Source of the DNA: Asticcacaulis sp. ZE23SCel15
Lineage (GTDB): Bacteria; Pseudomonadota; Alphaproteobacteria; Caulobacterales; Caulobacteraceae
NCBI RefSeq assembly: GCF_030505395.1
Contig: NZ_CP130044.1
Location: 2,465,001-2,529,000, forward strand
DNA length: 64,000 nt
Direction of reading: 5' to 3'
The position numbers were made by a program, and so were the translations under genes. This document shows, piece by piece, positions 17,322 to 25,253 of the stretch. Every line of letters starts with the position of its first letter. Position 1 is the first letter of the stretch. Below the pieces are notes generated by a model, which searched no databases, was not told where the DNA came from, and worked only from the letters and a program-made list of their open reading frames with translations.

Positions 17322-18152
17322 ATGGAAGTCACGGCCCATCACCGCCTGTTTGGTGGCGACCTGAAATTTGTGCGTCATGACGCGGCCACTACCGGCACGT
17401 CGATGGCCTTAAGCGTGTTCACACCCCAAGGTGAAGGCCCGCATCCGGTGCTGGTGTGGCTGTCGGGTCTGACCTGTACGGCCAATAATTTCACCGAAAA
17501 GGCCGGGGCCTACAAACGCGCCGCCGAACTGGGCCTGATGATCGTCGCCCCCGATACTTCCCCGCGCGGGGACGGCGTGGCCAATGATGAGGGCTATGAT
17601 CTGGGGCAGGGTGCCGGGTTTTATGTCGATGCCACTGAGGCCCCGTGGGCTGCGCATTTTCAGATGGAATCCTATGTCACCAAGGATGTGCTGAGCCTGA
17701 TTGCGGAGCATTTTCCGGCCGATATGACGCGCGTCGGTATCAGTGGCCATTCGATGGGCGGGCATGGCGCATTGACCCTGGCCATGAACCATCCCCATCA
17801 TTTCAAGTCGGTGTCGGCCTTTGCGCCGATCGCCTCGCCCCTCAACTGCCCGTGGGGGCAAAAGGCGCTGAGCGCCTATCTGGGGGATGATCGCACTGCA
17901 TGGCAGCGTCACGACGCGGCGGCATTGATCGGGCAGGGGCGGGCATCCAGCTTTGATGATATCCTGATTGATCAGGGACTTGGCGATCAGTTTTTGGAAA
18001 CCCAGTTAAAGCCGCACCTGCTGGAGCAGGCGGCGTCCGGCGCGGGCCAAAAGATCACCGTGCGCCGCCACGCGGGCTATGACCACAGCTATTATTTCAT
18101 CGCCAGCTTCATCGACGATCATCTGATGTTCCATGCCGAGAGACTGAAATAA
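17322..18152 (+). CDS. fghA: S-formylglutathione hydrolase
   Basis: A serine esterase that hydrolyses S-formylglutathione to formate and glutathione, the last step of glutathione-dependent formaldehyde removal. It is an alpha/beta hydrolase of 276 residues with nucleophile Ser144 in SGHSMGGHGA, the oxyanion region LSGLTCT, and the C-terminal histidine region GYDHSYYFIASFIDDH. The start codon lies one base after the preceding stop, so it is translationally coupled to the acetyltransferase gene. A weak hairpin follows at 18169. Confidence 0.92.
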   Translation: MEVTAHHRLFGGDLKFVRHDAATTGTSMALSVFTPQGEGPHPVLVWLSGLTCTANNFTEKAGAYKRAAELGLMIVAPDTSPRGDGVANDEGYDLGQGAGFYVDATEAPWAAHFQMESYVTKDVLSLIAEHFPADMTRVGISGHSMGGHGALTLAMNHPHHFKSVSAFAPIASPLNCPWGQKALSAYLGDDRTAWQRHDAAALIGQGRASSFDDILIDQGLGDQFLETQLKPHLLEQAASGAGQKITVRRHAGYDHSYYFIASFIDDHLMFHAERLK

Positions 18153-18168
18153 CGAAACTGTTAGCTGC

Positions 18169-18192
18169 TTACCCCTGAAAATTTCAGGGTAA
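18169..18192. terminator. Possible weak terminator after fghA
   Basis: TTACCCCTGAAA faces TTTCAGGGTAA with one bulged base and a tight loop, followed by a short A/T-rich stretch rather than a clean T-run. It is the only hairpin in the 116-base gap before the next gene. Confidence 0.35.
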
Positions 18193-18268
18193 TTTATTGC
18201 ATCTGCTAAGCTTAATGATTACCATAACCGGCGGAGCCGAATAAGGCTTCGTCTGGAATTCTCCCTCA

Positions 18269-19558
18269 ATGTTACTTTTTGCCTGTGTCGTTGTGCTGCT
18301 GCTGGTAGTGCTGAACGGCATATTTGCCATGTCTGAACTGGCGGTCGTCTCGTCCCGCCGTGGTAAACTCCAAAGCCGTGCCGATCGGGGGGATAAGGGT
18401 GCGCAGGCCGCCCTGAAACTGTCTAACGATCCGACTCGGTTCCTGTCGGCGGTGCAGGTGGGGATTACGCTTATCGGGATTCTGGCCGGTGCCTATGGTC
18501 AGGCGACGATTGCCAGTGAGTTGGATAAGATTCTGGAAACCAGCGTGCCGGCCTTGGCACCCTATTCCGAAGGCATATCCACCGGCATCGTGGTCGTTAT
18601 CCTGACCTATCTGTCGCTGATTGTGGGGGAACTGGTGCCTAAGCGTGTGGCGCTGATTTTTCCGGAAACCATCGCGGGCGTGGTGGCCCAGCCTTTGTCA
18701 TGGATGGCGATGGCGATGGGGCCGTTTGTGACGCTTTTGACCGGATCGACGACGCTCGTGCTTAAACTGCTCGGTATTAAGGACGAAAAGGGCGAAACCA
18801 TCACTCAGGAAGAGGTCGAAAGCGCGCTGGCCGAAGGTATGGGTGCCGGCCTGATTGAGCCGGCCGAACAGCAGATGATGACCGAAGTGATGCGTCTGGG
18901 AGACCGTGCGGTGCGGGTGGCCATGACGCCGCGGCCGGAAGTCTACTGGGTGTCGCTGGATGATACCGAAGAGGTGGTGATCGACGACATTCGCTCTTGT
19001 CCCTATTCGCGCTTTGTGGTGGTACGCGGTCAGGACTTTGAAAATCCGGTCGGTGTCGCGCATAAACGTGACATCGCCGATGCCTTTATGCGCGGGGAAA
19101 AGTTTGATCTCGAAGCTTTGGTCCACGATCCGATCTTCATCCCCGATACGACCTCGCTGCTGCACGCGCTGGAGCTTTTCAAGTCGTCAAAGGTTCACAT
19201 CGCCCTTGTGGTCAATGAGTTTGGCACCATCGAAGGGGTTCTGACCCCGACCGACCTGCTGGAAATGATTGCCGGTGATTTCGATGAGGCCCATGACGAT
19301 GGCCGGTTGATGATCGTGCGCCGTGAGGACGGATCGTTCCTGGTCGATGGCCGGGCCGACCTTATGGGACTGGGCGATGCCATTGGCGAAAACTTTGAGT
19401 TTGGCGCAGGCTTTCATACCGTGGCGGGGCTTATCCTCAACGAACTTGGACGCTTCCCCAAGGAAGGCGAGATCGTTCGCGTCGGACACTATGATATTGA
19501 AATCGTCGATATGGATGAACGCCGCATCGATAAGGTGCTGTTCCACGCCCAGCGTTAA
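18269..19558 (+). CDS. CNNM/CorC (HlyC) family membrane protein with CBS domains
   Basis: 429 residues. The DUF21 transmembrane region occupies about residues 1-190; its first segment is very hydrophobic and leads into LNGIFAMSELAVVSSRR, and a later motif is SLIVGELVPKRVAL. A cytoplasmic CBS pair spans about 215-335 (AMTPRPEVYWV and VVNEFGTIEGVLTPTDLLE). A C-terminal CorC_HlyC domain (about 345-425, with DGRADLMGLGD) completes it. Family members are linked to magnesium or other divalent cation efflux; the name hemolysin is historical. It is a single gene on its own transcript, with the convergent YqhA gene following. Confidence 0.88.
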   Translation: MLLFACVVVLLLVVLNGIFAMSELAVVSSRRGKLQSRADRGDKGAQAALKLSNDPTRFLSAVQVGITLIGILAGAYGQATIASELDKILETSVPALAPYSEGISTGIVVVILTYLSLIVGELVPKRVALIFPETIAGVVAQPLSWMAMAMGPFVTLLTGSTTLVLKLLGIKDEKGETITQEEVESALAEGMGAGLIEPAEQQMMTEVMRLGDRAVRVAMTPRPEVYWVSLDDTEEVVIDDIRSCPYSRFVVVRGQDFENPVGVAHKRDIADAFMRGEKFDLEALVHDPIFIPDTTSLLHALELFKSSKVHIALVVNEFGTIEGVLTPTDLLEMIAGDFDEAHDDGRLMIVRREDGSFLVDGRADLMGLGDAIGENFEFGAGFHTVAGLILNELGRFPKEGEIVRVGHYDIEIVDMDERRIDKVLFHAQR

Positions 19559-19583
19559 ATAAAATGGCGCGGTAACGCAGGCC

Positions 19584-20108
19584 CTAAACCTTGTTGTCTT
19601 TCGGCAGATCTTTTTTCTTATCCATGATGCGCTCCAGAAAGCCCAGCAGCAGGGCCGACACGACAAACGCCATATGCAGGATCACGATCCACATCACCTT
19701 GTCATTGGCGATGGTGTCGATGTTGAGGAATATCTGCAACATGTGGATCGACGAAATCGCCACAATCGAAGAGGCAACCTTGATTTTGAGCGAACCGGAA
19801 TCAAGCTTTCCCAGAAAGCTGACCTGCTCCTTATCGTCATTGTCGTCGCCGAACCGTGAAACGAAATTCTCATAGCTTGAGATCATGACCATAACGATCA
19901 GTGACGCCACCAGCGCGGCATCGATCAGACCCAGCATGGCCAGTATCATCTGGTTTTCGGAATAGTCGAAAACGTGGATCGCGACCTTGTAAAACTTCAG
20001 GCAAAACGACACCGCGTAAATCAGCAACGAGGCCGACAGCCCCAGTATGAAGATCACCAGTATCCAACGGCTGGATAAGATCAGGCGCTCAATCAGCCGT
20101 TCAAGCAT
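19584..20108 (-). CDS. YqhA/UPF0114 family membrane protein
   Basis: A 174-residue inner-membrane protein with about four hydrophobic helices (around residues 10-35, 48-70, 108-128 and 138-158) and a charged cytoplasmic loop, GDDNDDKEQVSFLGK. These match the TIGR00645/UPF0114 family of unknown function. The start at 20108 follows AAAGGGA; an upstream in-frame ATG (20171) would prepend unlikely residues and lies inside the hairpin at 20132-20167. It is convergent with the CorC-like gene. Confidence 0.82.
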   Translation of the reverse strand: MLERLIERLILSSRWILVIFILGLSASLLIYAVSFCLKFYKVAIHVFDYSENQMILAMLGLIDAALVASLIVMVMISSYENFVSRFGDDNDDKEQVSFLGKLDSGSLKIKVASSIVAISSIHMLQIFLNIDTIANDKVMWIVILHMAFVVSALLLGFLERIMDKKKDLPKDNKV

Positions 20109-20131
20109 ACTTATGGTCCCTTTGAAGATGT

Positions 20132-20167
20132 CAACGCCCTGTCTTTTCCAGAAAAGACAGGGCGTTG
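20132..20167. other. Perfect 16-bp hairpin between chemoreceptor and yqhA
   Basis: CAACGCCCTGTCTTTT and AAAAGACAGGGCGTTG form a perfect 16-pair stem with loop CCAG. It lies downstream of the minus-strand chemoreceptor stop (20208) and just upstream of the yqhA ribosome-binding site. There is no T-run after the stem in either direction, so a classical rho-independent terminator is not complete. It may act as an mRNA 3'-end stabiliser or processing site. Confidence 0.7.
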
Positions 20168-20207
20168 GCAAATAACAAACACCGTGAGTACGGCCTTAAA
20201 GCTCACA

Positions 20208-22286
20208 TCAGCCGCGGCGAACCTGAGCCACGAACTGCTGCACTTGTTGGCGCAGTGAATCCGACTGAGTGACCAGATTATCAGCCGTCTCCAGAACCTG
20301 CGAGGAGGCGTCGCCGGTTTCCTGAGTGGCGACCGAGATGGAATGGATGTGGCTGGCGACCTCATCAGTGCCCTTGGACGCTTCGTGGACGTTGCGGGCG
20401 ATGTCATCGGTCGCTGCACCCTGCTGCTCCATGGCCGCCGAGATGGCGAGCGCGATATCGCTCATGTCGTGGATGACGTCGCGGATAGCGTGGATGGCCT
20501 CAACCGTGCCGCGGGTGGCGTTCTGGATGGCGTCGATCTGCTCGGAAATATCGTCCGTGGCCTTAGCGGTCTGGCTGGCCAGAGACTTGACCTCGGTGGC
20601 CACGACCGCAAAGCCCTTACCGGCGTCCCCGGCGCGGGCGGCCTCGATCGTGGCGTTGAGCGCCAAAAGGTTGGTCTGCTGGGCGATGGCCTGAATGAAG
20701 TTGATGACTTCACCGACCTTTGAGGCGGCGGATTCCAATTCCTGAATGCGGGCGTCGGACTTATTGGCTTCTTCAACCGCCTTACGGGCAATGGCGCCGG
20801 ACTGCTGCGCTTTTGAGGTGATTTCGTTGATCGAGGCGGTTAGTTCTTCGGAGGCTGCCGCCACCGTGCGCACATTGGAGGCCGCCTCTTCGGTGGCTGA
20901 GGCTATGGTGATCGTCTGACCCGACGCATTAGCGGCGATCATGTTGAGCGCTTCGGCCGAGTTCTTCATGTCGCGTGAGGCCTGAGAGACCGTTTCGACA
21001 ATGCCTCCAACGGCAGCTTCAAACTCTTGCGCCAGGCTGGCCATGGCGGCCTTGCGTTCCTCCGAAGCGGTGGCTTGCCGCAGGGTATCTTCGTCGACGT
21101 CGGCGCGCGCTTTCAGGCGCAGACTTTCGCGGAAGCCCATCACCGCCTTACCGATCAGGCCGATTTCATCGATGCGCTTGGCTTCGGGCACGTCGGTGTC
21201 GTGATCGCCGGAGGCCATGCGGTCAAACGTCTTGCCCAGCCCTTTGAGCGGTGAGCCGACCAGACGGCTGAGTACAAAGAACAGGATCAGCGCGGCAATA
21301 ACGATGCTCACGGCCGACAGAGTCAGCATGGTGGTGTTGTTTTTATTGGCTTCGGCATTGAGCGTCGCCACCGGAACGGCCACAACCACGGCCCAGCGAT
21401 CTTTGGTGCCTCCGGCAGAAACCGGCAGGGCCAGATAGCGCCAGTCACCGCCTGTGCCTGCAGCATCAACCGTGGCGGCCTTATTGCCCGCGATAGCGTC
21501 CGCGGCGGCGCGGGCGGCCGAGGGATCAACATCCTTCATCAGTTTGCCGGTTTTGGTGTCGTCCGGATAGCTGACGGCGATGCCGGAATGGCTGACCAGG
21601 GTTACAAAGCCGGTGCCAAACGGCTTTACGGCGGCGATTTCTTTATTGAGGGTATCGAGGGCGATATCGACCCCACCCGTACCCTGAAACTGGCCATCGA
21701 CCTTGATCGGAGCGCTGAACGTCATGATCAGCATATTCTTGCCGCCGACCGTATAGCTGTAAGGCTCAATGGCGATCATACGATCCTGCTGCTTCGGCAG
21801 CAGGTAATAGTCTCCGGCGCCGGGCTTATCGTAATCGACCAAAGGTTCCCTAATGGCTTGTCCGGTGCCGCGGTTCCAGTAGGGTACAAAGCGGCCGGTG
21901 GCGTCATTGGTCGGGGTATTGGCAAATTCAGCGTCCTTGCCATCCAGCGCGTTGGGCTCCCAGCCTGACCATACCCCCAGAAGATCGGGATTGGCCTCCA
22001 GCCCGGCCTTGAGCACGCCGTCATAGACCGCGCGGTCCGTTACCCCTTGCTGGCGGATGGCCGAAAGAGCGGTCACCGTTTCCTGTGCCGTCCGCGCCGC
22101 CAGATCTAGCCGGTTTTGCACTCTGGCCGCCTGATTTTCGGCGGCCTGGGTTTGCAGATTATGGTTCTGGTTGGACAGGGTCGTGTTCGTCTGTTGGGAG
22201 ATGAACAGCGTACCAAGGCCAAACACGACCGCGACGGTCAGCGCACCAACACCAGCGATTTTGGCGGACAGGGAGCGAGAAAACAT
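20208..22286 (-). CDS. Methyl-accepting chemotaxis protein with dCache sensor
   Basis: A chemoreceptor of about 692 residues. TM1 (about residues 10-30) is followed by a large periplasmic double-Cache sensor to about 310, with features such as PYWNRGTG, DYYLLPKQQDR, EPYSYTVGGK and FQGTGGVDIALDTL. TM2 (about 320-342), HAMP and the signalling coiled coil follow, with tip [20 protein letters not shown]. No CheR pentapeptide is seen at the C-terminus. Two in-frame ATGs exist; the inner one (22286) is better spaced from the GGA at its 5' side. dCache domains often bind amino acids or small organic acids, but the ligand here is unknown. Confidence 0.9.
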   Translation of the reverse strand: MFSRSLSAKIAGVGALTVAVVFGLGTLFISQQTNTTLSNQNHNLQTQAAENQAARVQNRLDLAARTAQETVTALSAIRQQGVTDRAVYDGVLKAGLEANPDLLGVWSGWEPNALDGKDAEFANTPTNDATGRFVPYWNRGTGQAIREPLVDYDKPGAGDYYLLPKQQDRMIAIEPYSYTVGGKNMLIMTFSAPIKVDGQFQGTGGVDIALDTLNKEIAAVKPFGTGFVTLVSHSGIAVSYPDDTKTGKLMKDVDPSAARAAADAIAGNKAATVDAAGTGGDWRYLALPVSAGGTKDRWAVVVAVPVATLNAEANKNNTTMLTLSAVSIVIAALILFFVLSRLVGSPLKGLGKTFDRMASGDHDTDVPEAKRIDEIGLIGKAVMGFRESLRLKARADVDEDTLRQATASEERKAAMASLAQEFEAAVGGIVETVSQASRDMKNSAEALNMIAANASGQTITIASATEEAASNVRTVAAASEELTASINEITSKAQQSGAIARKAVEEANKSDARIQELESAASKVGEVINFIQAIAQQTNLLALNATIEAARAGDAGKGFAVVATEVKSLASQTAKATDDISEQIDAIQNATRGTVEAIHAIRDVIHDMSDIALAISAAMEQQGAATDDIARNVHEASKGTDEVASHIHSISVATQETGDASSQVLETADNLVTQSDSLRQQVQQFVAQVRRG

Positions 22287-22561
22287 ACAAAGCATCCGGG
22301 TTGTGATAAAGCTGTGGGTAATTCTGTGGTGAATCTCTTGCGCAAAGGTTAACCATATGCGCCGCTTTAATAAGCTATGGCGGGCAGGACTGGCTGTTAA
22401 ATTGCGGCTCCAGCCTTGACTCTTAAGGCCTCAGCGGTCATAAGCGCCGCTTCAAATTCGGATTCTGCCCGAGTTTATACACGGATTGATCCTGCGCCGC
22501 CGTTGAAATCGCTTGAAGCATAAGGGCTTTAAGCCGGTCAGGGTTTGATAAGGTCTACGAT

Positions 22562-23179
22562 ATGTCTAAGCGCCATGCCGCTAAGTACAAACTCGACCGC
22601 GTCATGGGTGAAAACCTGTGGGGCCGTCCAAAATCCCCCGTCAACAAGCGCTCCTATGGCCCCGGCCAGCACGGTCAGCGTCGCAAGCAAAAGATCTCCG
22701 ATTTCGGTATCCAGCTTCGCGCCAAGCAAAAGTTGAAGGGTTACTACGGTAACATCACCGAAAAGCAATTCTCCAAGACCTACGAAGAAGCCGATCGCCG
22801 CAAGGGTAACACCTCGGAAAACCTGATCTCGCTGCTTGAGTTGCGTCTGGATGCCGTTGTGTACCGCGCCAAGTTCGTGCCGACCGTTTGGGCGGCCCGT
22901 CAGTTCGTCAACCACGGCCACGTCCTGGTCAACGGCAAGAAGGTGAACATCGCCTCTTACCGCGTCAAGGTCGGCGACGTCGTTGAGGTGCGTGAGCGTT
23001 CGCGCAACATGGCTCTGGTTCTCGAAGCCCTGCAATCGCCTGAGCGCGATGTGCCGGACTATATCGAGCTGGACGCCAAGGGTATGAAGGCAACCTACAT
23101 CCGCATGCCGGAACTGTCGGAAGTCCCTTATCCGGTCAAGATGGAACCGAACCTGGTCGTCGAATATTATTCGTCGTAA
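22562..23179 (+). CDS. rpsD: 30S ribosomal protein S4
   Basis: A primary 16S rRNA-binding protein of the small subunit. It has 205 residues, the usual alphaproteobacterial size. The N-terminal domain has [20 protein letters not shown], and the S4 RNA-binding domain follows at about 95-160 ([28 protein letters not shown]). It is monocistronic here, with AAGG before the ATG and a strong terminator 25 bases after the stop. The 266-base upstream gap holds its promoter and could hold an autoregulatory leader, but I see no clear structure. Confidence 0.96.
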   Translation: MSKRHAAKYKLDRVMGENLWGRPKSPVNKRSYGPGQHGQRRKQKISDFGIQLRAKQKLKGYYGNITEKQFSKTYEEADRRKGNTSENLISLLELRLDAVVYRAKFVPTVWAARQFVNHGHVLVNGKKVNIASYRVKVGDVVEVRERSRNMALVLEALQSPERDVPDYIELDAKGMKATYIRMPELSEVPYPVKMEPNLVVEYYSS

Positions 23180-23203
23180 GGTTTGTCCGTGAGGATAAAG
23201 CAG

Positions 23204-23237
23204 AAAAAGGCTCCGGATTATTCCGGAGCCTTTTTTT
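23204..23237. terminator. Intrinsic terminator between rpsD and the convergent peptidase gene
   Basis: AAAAAGGCTCCGGA / TCCGGAGCCTTTTTTT with a four-base loop. The A-run and T-run on the two sides allow use from both directions, serving rpsD and the convergent minus-strand gene whose stop codon it touches. Confidence 0.92.
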
Positions 23238-24843
23238 ATTTGGCCTTGTCCTTACCGGTATCTTCATCCGGTTTATCTTCCGGCACTGGGGTGGCCATCA
23301 GGGCCAGCACCTCAGTTTTAGTCTTTCCGGCGTCGATCCCGGCGATGATGGTGCCGACCCATTGCGCAAAGGCGCCACCGTGGGGATTGTTGGCAAGCGA
23401 CGCCATGGCCCGGCGGGCATCCGCCATACGGTCTTTGCTGATCAGCATACGGGCGGCATTCATGGCGTATTCAGGGATTGACGGGGCCAGCAGATGCGCT
23501 TCGTAGGCCGCATTGAGCGACGAGTTGTCCGGGCCATTCGGGCCTATTCTGGCCGTCATGGATAAATAGTAGAGATTGACGGCATTGAGGGGATCGAGCG
23601 TGTAGGCCTTTCCAAACGCCGTTCTGGCCTTCTTCATCTGGGTGTCAAAGGTCTCACCGGCGGCAAATTTGTCGTGGCGGGCCATCAGGAACAGGGTCTG
23701 GCCCAACCGGAAAAAGCCTTCCGGGTCTTTGGGATTGGCGGTGGTGTAGGCCCTATAGTAATCGAGGGCTTTTTCCTCATCGCCATAGATGATTTCAGCC
23801 CGTGCCAGCGCGCCCTTGGCATAATCATCATTCGGAAATTTGGCGGCCTCGGTGCGGATTTTGGCCAGTGTGCCGGGTTCAAGATCTTTGGGCAGGCAGG
23901 ATTTGACGCTGCTGTCCCATAGCAAAAGCTTATCAGCGCTTGCGGGCAATGAGGTGAGGGTAATCTGAGGCACCGGCATGTCCTTGACGGTGTATATGGT
24001 CGCCTTGAGCGTGCGCATGTAAGACCCCAGAACCGTGCTCAGCTTGCTAACCGGGACACCAAAGGCCGTTTCAAAAGCCTTGACGGGGTCATCGCCGCGG
24101 TTTCGCGCCACCACATATGCGGACAGGGCCTGCGTGCGTTTGGGATCAGACAATATCCAGTGGGTCATAAGCCAGGACTGCGCGTAAAAAAGCCCCTGAT
24201 TGGCGGGGCGTCGGATATGGGGCGCGCCGCGCAATATATCTTCGTATTTCAGGCTGCCGCCGCTCATCAAAGGGTGAACACGCCCGGACCAGGCCATGCC
24301 AACCACGGCCTGATCATCCTGAACTCTGGTTGTGCCGTAAAATTCGGCAAAGCCCTCCACAAACCAGCTTGGATAGGCAATCTGTGAGTTTTGGAACATG
24401 AACAGATGGGCATATTCATGGAATATGACGGTCTGACTCTGGTTTTCTTCCTGTCGTTTGATGTTGCCCGTCGTGCGAATGCGATCCCCGTCATATAGGG
24501 AATAACCGGCCATGCCGTTGGCGCAAAATCGTACGAACCCAAGCACGGAGCTCGACACACCGGGCCAGACCTGCTCCAGATCACTGGGGTTTTTAACGAA
24601 GTAAATATTCAGCTTGGGTTCCGGCAAGGCGTCCTGACCGACCCGGCGGTAAAAGGCCCCGATGACGTAGCGGTATTTCTCAAGATTGACAGCATAGGCC
24701 TGAGCATATTCCGGTTTGACATTGCTGTAGATGACGAAATTCTCGCTTTCGGCCTTAACCCATTGGCTGTCTGCATAGGCATGTGCCGAAAATAAGCTCG
24801 CGCCAAGTACGAAGCCTGCCCGGAGTATGTTCAGAAATTTCAT
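23236..24843 (-). CDS. Secreted peptidase-MA-like protein with TPR repeats
   Basis: 535 residues. A signal peptide runs to about residue 24 (cleavage near AHAYA-D). The central gluzincin-type domain has the zinc motif HEYAH and a downstream glutamate in WFVEGFAEF, as in peptidase-MA/DUF1570 proteins. The C-terminal half (about 300-510) is helical with TPR-like repeats, for example EGFFRLGQTLFLMARHDKF. It is probably periplasmic or outer-membrane-associated. It stands alone, with a long 5' region at 24844-25253 shared with the divergent acyltransferase. The protease activity is inferred from the motif; the substrate is unknown. Confidence 0.7.
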   Translation of the reverse strand: MKFLNILRAGFVLGASLFSAHAYADSQWVKAESENFVIYSNVKPEYAQAYAVNLEKYRYVIGAFYRRVGQDALPEPKLNIYFVKNPSDLEQVWPGVSSSVLGFVRFCANGMAGYSLYDGDRIRTTGNIKRQEENQSQTVIFHEYAHLFMFQNSQIAYPSWFVEGFAEFYGTTRVQDDQAVVGMAWSGRVHPLMSGGSLKYEDILRGAPHIRRPANQGLFYAQSWLMTHWILSDPKRTQALSAYVVARNRGDDPVKAFETAFGVPVSKLSTVLGSYMRTLKATIYTVKDMPVPQITLTSLPASADKLLLWDSSVKSCLPKDLEPGTLAKIRTEAAKFPNDDYAKGALARAEIIYGDEEKALDYYRAYTTANPKDPEGFFRLGQTLFLMARHDKFAAGETFDTQMKKARTAFGKAYTLDPLNAVNLYYLSMTARIGPNGPDNSSLNAAYEAHLLAPSIPEYAMNAARMLISKDRMADARRAMASLANNPHGGAFAQWVGTIIAGIDAGKTKTEVLALMATPVPEDKPDEDTGKDKAK

Positions 24844-24988
24844 GATGTTCCCCCCATAACTTCATAAATCTAACCTCAAGCGGCGAAGCCTTGCAAGTGG
24901 GGATGATGCTCTTTCGGGTTGTTAAGTAACGTCATGTTTCGTCAATTTTAGAAATTTTATTGCGGTGCGTTATTGTTCTATCCACAGG

Positions 24989-25028
24989 CCATAAAATCGT
25001 GTATCCATAAGGCTCTTCGATTTTATGG
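24989..25028. other. 11-bp inverted repeat in a long divergent intergenic region
   Basis: CCATAAAATCG (24989-24999) and CGATTTTATGG (25018-25028) are perfect inverted arms separated by 18 bases. They lie near the middle of the 400-base gap between two divergent genes. Either a regulator-binding palindrome or an RNA hairpin is possible. The rest of 24844-25253 is AT-rich near the peptidase start and GC-rich, without other clear features, near the acyltransferase start, except a small CCGTTC/GAACGG hairpin at about 25137-25156. Confidence 0.4.
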
Positions 25029-25253
25029 TTAATGTAACGTAGCGTATCAGTACGGTAGCATAACGCTTATGGCGAGCTCAAAGAGCCGCCTGGCGCGCAA
25101 GGCAGAAACTTTAAATCCGCGCGCTTTTTGAGGGGCCGTTCGCATTTTGAACGGTATCGGGGAAACGAACAGCACTGGCTTTGAGTATGCGTACGGGCAG
25201 AAAACCCGGATGAGACGCCCACGCGTGTCATTTAGCAGTTCGTGAGGCAGGCT

